The translations under genes and the position numbers were made by a program. From assembly GCF_017356265.1 (NCBI RefSeq), contig NZ_JAFNAW010000023.1:1-48890 (forward strand): a stretch of DNA of 48,890 bases, in the 5' to 3' direction. The notes beneath the pieces are model-generated. The model was given only the letters and a program-made list of their open reading frames with translations. It was not told where the DNA came from and ran no database searches. This stretch comes from Paracoccus fontiphilus. GTDB lineage: Bacteria; Pseudomonadota; Alphaproteobacteria; Rhodobacterales; Rhodobacteraceae. The stretch's first letter is position 1, and each line of letters opens with the position of its first letter. This document shows positions 43,943 through 48,890 of the stretch, piece after piece.

Positions 43943-43979
43943 GCCGCCCGCACCGCGACGGTGCAGGCAGACGGGCGGC
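43943..43979. terminator. Nested hairpin between convergent map and RND genes
   Basis: GCCGCCCG (43943-43950) pairs with CGGGCGGC (43972-43979). Inside it, GCACCG (43950-43955) pairs with CGGTGC (43959-43964). It fills the 94-base gap between the two stops and may terminate both transcripts, but has no T-run. A further GGCAGGCGTTGCC stem lies just before it. Confidence 0.45.
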
Positions 43980-43985
43980 AAGAAG

Positions 43986-46900
43986 TCAGGCCCGGTCCGC
44001 CGGCGGCCTGACCCGCATCACCGCGCAATAAAGCGCTGGCACGAAGACCAGCGTGATCAGCGTGCCCGCGATGATGCCGCCCATCATCGCGAAGGCCATC
44101 GGACCCCAGAACACCTGCCGCGCGATCGGGATGAGCGCCAGCGACGCCGCCGCCGCCGTCAGCAGGATCGGGCGGGCGCGGCTGTCGGAGGCCTCGAACA
44201 CGGCCTGCCATTGGCTGCGGCCCTTGTGCAGCAGTTCCTGGATCTCGTGCACCAGGATGACCGAGTTTCGGATCAGGATGCCGATCAGCGCCAGGATCCC
44301 CAGGATCGCGACAAAGCCCATCGGCACGCCGAAGGGGACCAGCACGGCCACCACCCCGATCAGGCCCAGGGGGGCCGCGGCAAAGACGATCAACGTCAAG
44401 CGGAAGCTTTGCATCTGAACCATGACCAGCAGCGCCATGACCAGCAGCATGACCGGCACAACGGCGGCGATGGGTTCCTGGCTGTCGGCCGAGGTCTCGA
44501 CCGTGCCGCCCACGGTGATGGTCACGTCCGAGGGAAGGCCCGCCTGGAACTCGGCCACGGCGGGAGCCAGCGCATTGACCAGCGTGGCGGGCTGGTCCTT
44601 GGTCGCGATATCCGCCTTGACGGTCACGGTGGGCAGGCCGTCCCGCTGCGCGATCAAGGGTTGCTCGGTCCCGTAGTCCAGCGAGACGATCGAGGACAGC
44701 GGCGTGCCCTGCCCGCTGGCCAATCTCAGTTGCAGGTTGCGGATCGAATCGAGCGAGGTGCGGTCGTCCGCCTCTCCGCGTCCGACCACGTCGATCAGGA
44801 AGATGTCGTCGCGCAGCTGGGTGATGGTCTGGCCGGAAAACAGCGCCGACAGGATGTCGGCCACGTCCTGCGTGGTCACGCCCAGCCTGCGGGCCTGGTC
44901 CTGGTCGATTTCCAACCGCACCACCCGCGCGGGCTCGTTCCAGTCCATCGAGATGTCGCGCAGCCTCGGCTCGCCCGCCAGGACGGCCGCCAAGTTGCGC
45001 GCGGCGTCGCGGGCGGCGTCGGCATCGGGGGCGCTGACGCGATACTGGACGGGCTTGCCGACCGGCGGGCCGATCTCCAGGTTCTTGACGTAGATGTCCA
45101 CGCCCGCGAATTCGCGGGCGGCGGTGTCCATCAGCAAGGCCTTCAGCCGGTCGCGCGCGGCCAGATCGGGCGTCTGGATGACGATCTGGCCCATGTAGGG
45201 GCCCGGCGTCGGCACATCCATCGCCAGAACGAAGCGCGGGGCACCGCTGCCGACATAGGACGTCCAGAACAGCACGTCCTCATTGTCCGCAAGGATCGAT
45301 TCCAGACGGTCCATGTCGGCGCGGGTCCTGGCGATGGCGGTGTTCTGGCGTTCGACGATGTCCACCAGAACCTCGGTCCGGTCCGATGTCGGGAAGAACT
45401 GCTGCTCGACAAAGCGCATTCCCCAGACGGACACGGCGAACAAGGCCAGGGTGATCGCGATGACGATCCATTTCCAGCGCATCGACCACAGCAGCAGCCC
45501 GTGGAACCGCCGCCGCAACCAGCCGGGCCTTGGCTGGTGATGGGCCGCATAGGTGCGCAGGAATGTCACCCCCAGAAGGGGGGCGAACAGCACCGCGACG
45601 ATCCACGAGATGACCAGCGAAACGGCGATCACCACGAACAGCGAAAAGGTGAACTCGCCCGCTGCGGAACTGTTCAGCCCGATGGGGATGAAGCCCGCCA
45701 CCGTGACCAGCGTGCCGGTCAGCATCGGGAAAGCGATCGAGGTCCAGGCATAGCTGGCGGCGTTTTCCAGCGACTCGCCGATTTCCAGGCGCGAGATCAT
45801 CGTCTCGATGGCGATCATCGCGTCATCGACCAGAAGCCCCAGGGCGATGATCAGCGCCCCCAGCGAGATGCGCTGCAAGGTGATGCCATACAGATCCAGG
45901 ATCACGAAGGTGATCGCCAAGACCAGCGGGATGGTCAGCGTGACGACGAAACCCGCCCGCAGGCCCAGGCTGATGAAGCTGACGACAAGGACGATCAGCA
46001 CAGCCTCGGCCAGGGCCTGGACGAAATGGCCCACGGCATGATCGACCACATGCGGCTGGTCCGCGACCTTGGCCATCTCGATCCCGACCGGCAGGTCGGC
46101 GGCCACGCGCGCCATCAGCGCGTCCAGATCCTTGCCGAACTCCAGGATGTTGCCGCCTTCGCGCATACCGATCTGCAGGCCGATGGCGGGCCGGCCGTTG
46201 TAGCGGAACAGCGACTGCGGCGGGTCCGCATAGGCGCGCGTGACGGTGGCCACGTCGCCGAGGTTGAAGAACCGCTCGCCCACGCGCAGGTTGACGGCGG
46301 CGATCGCGTCGGCGTCGTCGAACTGCCCGCCGACGCGGACCAGCACCTGTTCCGGCCCGGCCTGGATGACGCCCGAGGGCAGGATGGCGTTCTGCTGGGC
46401 CAGGGTGGCGACGACCTGCTGCTGGTTCAGCCCCAGCGCCGCCAGCCGCGCGGCCGAGAACTCGAGGTAGATCTGTTCCTCCTGCTCGCCCAGAAGGTCG
46501 GTCCTGCCGGCCGCGTCAAGCGCCGCGACCTGCTTGCGGATACGCTCCACCCGGTCGCGCAACTCGCGCGGGCTGAAGCCGTCGGCGGTGAAGGCATAGA
46601 TGTTGCCGAACACGTCGCCGAAATCGTCGTTGAACTGAAAGCCCGCGAATTCCTGCGGAAACTCCGGCCGGATGTCCGACATCATCTCGCGCACGCGCTT
46701 CCAGACCTCGGGGACCTGGGGGCCGCGGACCGTGGGCAGAAGCTCGAGATAGACCACCGCCTGGCCGGGCGCCGTGACCGAGCGGGTGAAGTAAAGCTCG
46801 TCCAGTTCCTCGAGCTTCTTCTCGATCCGGGTTGTGACCTGGGTCAGAGTCTCGTCCACGGTGGCGCCGGGCAGCGAGGCGCTGATGACCATGATCTTGA

Positions 46901-47033
46901 TGGTGAAGTTCGGGTCTTCCTCGCGCCCGAGGTTGTTGTAGCCGATCGTTCCCGCCACCAGCGAGATGATCAGCAGGAACCACACGAAGCTGCGGTGTTT
47001 CAGCGCCCAGTCGGACAGGTTGAAGCGGTTCAT
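43986..47033 (-). CDS. RND efflux transporter permease (AcrB/TriC-like)
   Basis: A 1015-residue inner-membrane proton-driven pump with the RND plan: helix 1, a large periplasmic loop, helices 2-6, a second loop and helices 8-12. TM4 has LGLLVDDAMIAIETM with the two Asp residues of the proton relay. The amino half starts LKHRSFVWFLLIISLVAGTIGYNNLGREEDPNFTIK, a pattern of the non-AcrB branch (HAE1/VmeF-TriC-like). Its start overlaps the stop of the membrane-fusion protein gene by ATGA. With two MFP genes upstream it probably forms an efflux complex with a TolC-type outer membrane protein that is not in the window. Substrates are unknown. Confidence 0.94.
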   Translation of the reverse strand: MNRFNLSDWALKHRSFVWFLLIISLVAGTIGYNNLGREEDPNFTIKIMVISASLPGATVDETLTQVTTRIEKKLEELDELYFTRSVTAPGQAVVYLELLPTVRGPQVPEVWKRVREMMSDIRPEFPQEFAGFQFNDDFGDVFGNIYAFTADGFSPRELRDRVERIRKQVAALDAAGRTDLLGEQEEQIYLEFSAARLAALGLNQQQVVATLAQQNAILPSGVIQAGPEQVLVRVGGQFDDADAIAAVNLRVGERFFNLGDVATVTRAYADPPQSLFRYNGRPAIGLQIGMREGGNILEFGKDLDALMARVAADLPVGIEMAKVADQPHVVDHAVGHFVQALAEAVLIVLVVSFISLGLRAGFVVTLTIPLVLAITFVILDLYGITLQRISLGALIIALGLLVDDAMIAIETMISRLEIGESLENAASYAWTSIAFPMLTGTLVTVAGFIPIGLNSSAAGEFTFSLFVVIAVSLVISWIVAVLFAPLLGVTFLRTYAAHHQPRPGWLRRRFHGLLLWSMRWKWIVIAITLALFAVSVWGMRFVEQQFFPTSDRTEVLVDIVERQNTAIARTRADMDRLESILADNEDVLFWTSYVGSGAPRFVLAMDVPTPGPYMGQIVIQTPDLAARDRLKALLMDTAAREFAGVDIYVKNLEIGPPVGKPVQYRVSAPDADAARDAARNLAAVLAGEPRLRDISMDWNEPARVVRLEIDQDQARRLGVTTQDVADILSALFSGQTITQLRDDIFLIDVVGRGEADDRTSLDSIRNLQLRLASGQGTPLSSIVSLDYGTEQPLIAQRDGLPTVTVKADIATKDQPATLVNALAPAVAEFQAGLPSDVTITVGGTVETSADSQEPIAAVVPVMLLVMALLVMVQMQSFRLTLIVFAAAPLGLIGVVAVLVPFGVPMGFVAILGILALIGILIRNSVILVHEIQELLHKGRSQWQAVFEASDSRARPILLTAAAASLALIPIARQVFWGPMAFAMMGGIIAGTLITLVFVPALYCAVMRVRPPADRA

Positions 47034-48127
47034 GGCTGGACCCTTGGCCCCACGGATTGGCCGTCCGTCAGGGAATTGACGCCGCGCACGACCACCTCGT
47101 CGCCGGGCCGAAGCCCTTCGCCGATCAGCACGCGGCCGTGGAGTTCGGCGGCGGGGGTGATCCGCACGGCCTCGACATGCGCCCCGTCGCCCTGGCGCAG
47201 GACGCGCCAGACATGGGGGGCGCCGTCGCGCCGGAAGATCGCCGCGCTGGACAGCATCAGCGCCGGCTCTCCGGCCGTGCCGAGCCGGGCGCGGATCAGC
47301 GCGCCCAGGCGGAAGGGCGAATCAGGCGGCAGGGTCAGGTACAGCCGCCGCGTCCGGGTGGCGGCATCGGCGATCGGGTCGATGCGGTCCAGGACGGCCC
47401 GGACCTCTCGGGTGGGGTCGGTGCGCTGCCAGACGGTGAAGACCGCCTGGTCGGGCAGGCCCGCCAGGGCGGCTTCCGGCAGGTCGATCACCGCCTCGCG
47501 CCGGTCCTCGGCCGAGAGCTGCAGGACCGGCGTTCCCGCGCTCAGGACGCTGCCCGGCGCCTCGTAGACCGCGCTGACCACGCCGGAAAAGGGCGCCGTC
47601 ATCCGGGCGAAACCCTGGGTGTCCTTTGCCTGCAGCAGCGCGGACTGCGCCTGCTCGGCCCCGGCCTCGGCGGCGGCGGCGGCGCGCTGTGCCTGTTCCA
47701 GTTGCGCGGCCGTCGCCACGTTGCGTTCGGCCAGGGCCTGCGTCCGCTCCAGCGTCAGGCGCGCGGTGTCGCGCTGCACCTCGGCCGCGGCCAGGGCCGC
47801 CTCGGCGGCGCGGGTGGTCGCCGCCAGATCCTCGGCCGCAAGGTTCGCCAGGACGTCGCCCTGCGCCACCCGGTCGCCCAGATCGACATTGCGCGACACC
47901 ATCCGCCCCAGCGTCTGGAAGGCCATCGTCACCTGGGTGCGGGATGCCACCACGCCGGGAACCCATCGCGCGTCCTCTCCCCTGTCCTCGACGATCTCGG
48001 ACACGACGGGGCGGACATGGACCACATCCTCGGCATGGGAGCTGAAATCGAGCCATGCCGGCAGATCAAGGGCATGGGACGGCGCGGCCATGCCCAGCGC
48101 GGCCAGAAGGGCGATGATCCGCGTCAT
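47030..48127 (-). CDS. RND periplasmic adaptor (membrane fusion protein) 2
   Basis: A 365-residue HlyD/AcrA-like protein with a signal peptide ending near SHA (residue 19). Lipoyl-like half-motifs (AFQTLGRMVSRNVDLGDRVAQGDVLANL, then ARMTAPFSGVVSAVYEAPGSVL) flank a coiled-coil hairpin of about 65 residues (AEAALAAAEVQRDTARLTLERTQ onward). The beta-barrel and membrane-proximal domains follow. It lacks a lipobox Cys. Start and stop are both joined by ATGA to its neighbours. The protein would bridge the RND pump and an outer membrane channel. Confidence 0.92.
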   Translation of the reverse strand: MTRIIALLAALGMAAPSHALDLPAWLDFSSHAEDVVHVRPVVSEIVEDRGEDARWVPGVVASRTQVTMAFQTLGRMVSRNVDLGDRVAQGDVLANLAAEDLAATTRAAEAALAAAEVQRDTARLTLERTQALAERNVATAAQLEQAQRAAAAAEAGAEQAQSALLQAKDTQGFARMTAPFSGVVSAVYEAPGSVLSAGTPVLQLSAEDRREAVIDLPEAALAGLPDQAVFTVWQRTDPTREVRAVLDRIDPIADAATRTRRLYLTLPPDSPFRLGALIRARLGTAGEPALMLSSAAIFRRDGAPHVWRVLRQGDGAHVEAVRITPAAELHGRVLIGEGLRPGDEVVVRGVNSLTDGQSVGPRVQP

Positions 48128-48890
48128 GGAAGCACCTCGGCCCGCTGGACCTGGCGGCCCGGGTAAAGCAGTTGCGAGCCGGCGCCCACGACGATGTCGC
48201 CCGCCTCGATCCCGTCGGACAGATAAACCACGTCATTGGTGAACTGGCCGATGGTCACGGGCACCAGGCTGACGCGGTTGTCGGGGTCCACCCGCCAGAC
48301 CGCGGGGTGGTCCCCGTCCCGCATCAGGGCCGTCCAGGGCACGGCGATCCCCGCGTCGGTGGCGATGTCCACATGCCCCCGCACGGCCGCGCCCAGCAGG
48401 GCGGTGTCGCCCCTGATGTCGTCGATCCTAACCCGCATCGTTACCGTTCCCGTGGCCGGATCAACCAGGGGAGAGATTTCCGTGACGGTTCCGTGCATCT
48501 CGGGGCGGTCGATGTCGATGGTGTCCAGGCGCACCGGGCCGCCCATGGCGCTGTCCAGCCGGGGGTGGTCGGGAGCGTCGAACACGGCCTCCAGCCCGTC
48601 CAGCGTGGCAATGGTCAGCACCACCTGCGCCGCGCCGACGATCTGTCCCGGCGCCATGTCGCGCGCGGTGACGACGGCTTCTTCCGGCGCCCGCAGGATG
48701 GTGTCCTGGACCGCGCGCCGGGCCTGTTCCAGCGTGCTTTCGGCGCGTTCGACCGTGCCCTGCGCCTCGGACAGGACACGAAGCGCATCGTCTCGGGCGG
48801 CGCGGGTGCCGACGCCGCGGGCCAGCAGCGCCTCGGCCCGGTCGCTGGCCTGACGGGCCTGGGACAGGCCGGCGCGGGCCGCGGCCAATC
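48124..48890 (-). CDS. RND periplasmic adaptor 1 (5' end beyond window)
   Basis: The frame runs from the right edge to a TGA at 48124, about 255 codons. What is seen is the second half of an AcrA/HlyD-type adaptor: the coiled-coil (AGLSQARQASDRAEALLARG and ERAESTLEQARRAVQD), the second lipoyl half (ILRAPEEAVVTARDMAPGQIV), the beta-barrel (LDSAMGGPVRLDTIDI) and the membrane-proximal domain. It is a different sequence from the adaptor downstream, so the operon carries two MFPs. Its stop overlaps the start of the second (ATGA). The signal peptide and N-terminal lipoyl part lie outside the window. Confidence 0.9.
   Translation of the reverse strand, partial: LAAARAGLSQARQASDRAEALLARGVGTRAARDDALRVLSEAQGTVERAESTLEQARRAVQDTILRAPEEAVVTARDMAPGQIVGAAQVVLTIATLDGLEAVFDAPDHPRLDSAMGGPVRLDTIDIDRPEMHGTVTEISPLVDPATGTVTMRVRIDDIRGDTALLGAAVRGHVDIATDAGIAVPWTALMRDGDHPAVWRVDPDNRVSLVPVTIGQFTNDVVYLSDGIEAGDIVVGAGSQLLYPGRQVQRAEVLP

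Noticed and set aside
43923..43979. Possible riboswitch (cobalamin or SAM type)
   Set aside because: None of the conserved box sequences of these riboswitches are present, and it lies downstream of both adjacent genes.
43941..47567. 1208-codon plus-strand open frame
   Set aside because: Antisense to the RND permease and adaptor genes, with low-complexity Arg/Asp/Gln/His composition and no family features.

Overview
The window is high-GC, densely coding chromosomal DNA from an alphaproteobacterium, most likely a Rhodobacteraceae member close to Paracoccus. Three things suggest this: a cytochrome bo3/ba3-type quinol oxidase operon that carries its own SURF1 gene at the 3' end, family-typical neighbours (NnrU, DUF6478, accD-folC, AI-2E family exporter), and an intergenic repeat I associate with this family. 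The assignment rests on gene content and protein similarity recalled from memory, not on a database search. I see no tRNA, rRNA, CRISPR array, transposase, integrase or replication origin. Most of the window is core metabolism.

Layout. 1-656: 5' part of a MoxR AAA ATPase gene. 758-5687 (minus): quinol oxidase operon cyoABCD/qox plus SURF1, with an FNR-type box upstream. 5915-7234: MHS-like MFS transporter, then a bidirectional terminator and convergent malate synthase G. 9579-13274 (minus): AI-2E family permease and the norspermidine/spermidine pair (carboxynorspermidine synthase and decarboxylase). 13375-16295 (minus): a coiled-coil protein, DUF6478, pterin-4a-carbinolamine dehydratase and cardiolipin synthase. 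16374-18649: accD-folC. 18654-22355: ZapE-type ATPase (minus), an MTA/SAH nucleosidase-like protein and an MsbA-like ABC exporter. 22356-25596: CAP-domain lipoprotein (minus), BON/LysM protein behind a predicted EcfG promoter, and acyl-CoA synthetase.

25597-27687 is the least ordinary stretch: an 0.8-kb segment with no recognised gene, a putative rhamnosyltransferase, a 50-residue secreted peptide and a palindromic element. 27688-32359 (minus): EttA, sulfotransferase, MT-A70 methyltransferase and RimO. 32467-35224: a secreted ClpP/crotonase-like protein whose frame runs on antisense through an ABC-2 permease gene, the ABC-2 ATPase and an FMN reductase. 35373-37914: GabT-type aminotransferase, META-domain lipoprotein and rhomboid protease. 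37911-39640: divergent MnmD and an FAD oxidoreductase that may together replace bifunctional MnmC. 39699-43891: NnrU, DUF4202, CbiX-like, GNAT, CinA-like protein and methionine aminopeptidase. 43986-48890 (minus): an RND pump with two membrane-fusion proteins, TriABC-like in order, with the upstream one cut by the window end.

The best candidates for something undescribed are the unannotated segment at 25.6-26.4 kb, the run-through 3' end of the ClpP-like gene, the pair of related hairpin repeats at 17.3 and 39.6 kb, and the MT-A70/sulfotransferase pair. No clear new multi-gene defence or mobile system is visible.
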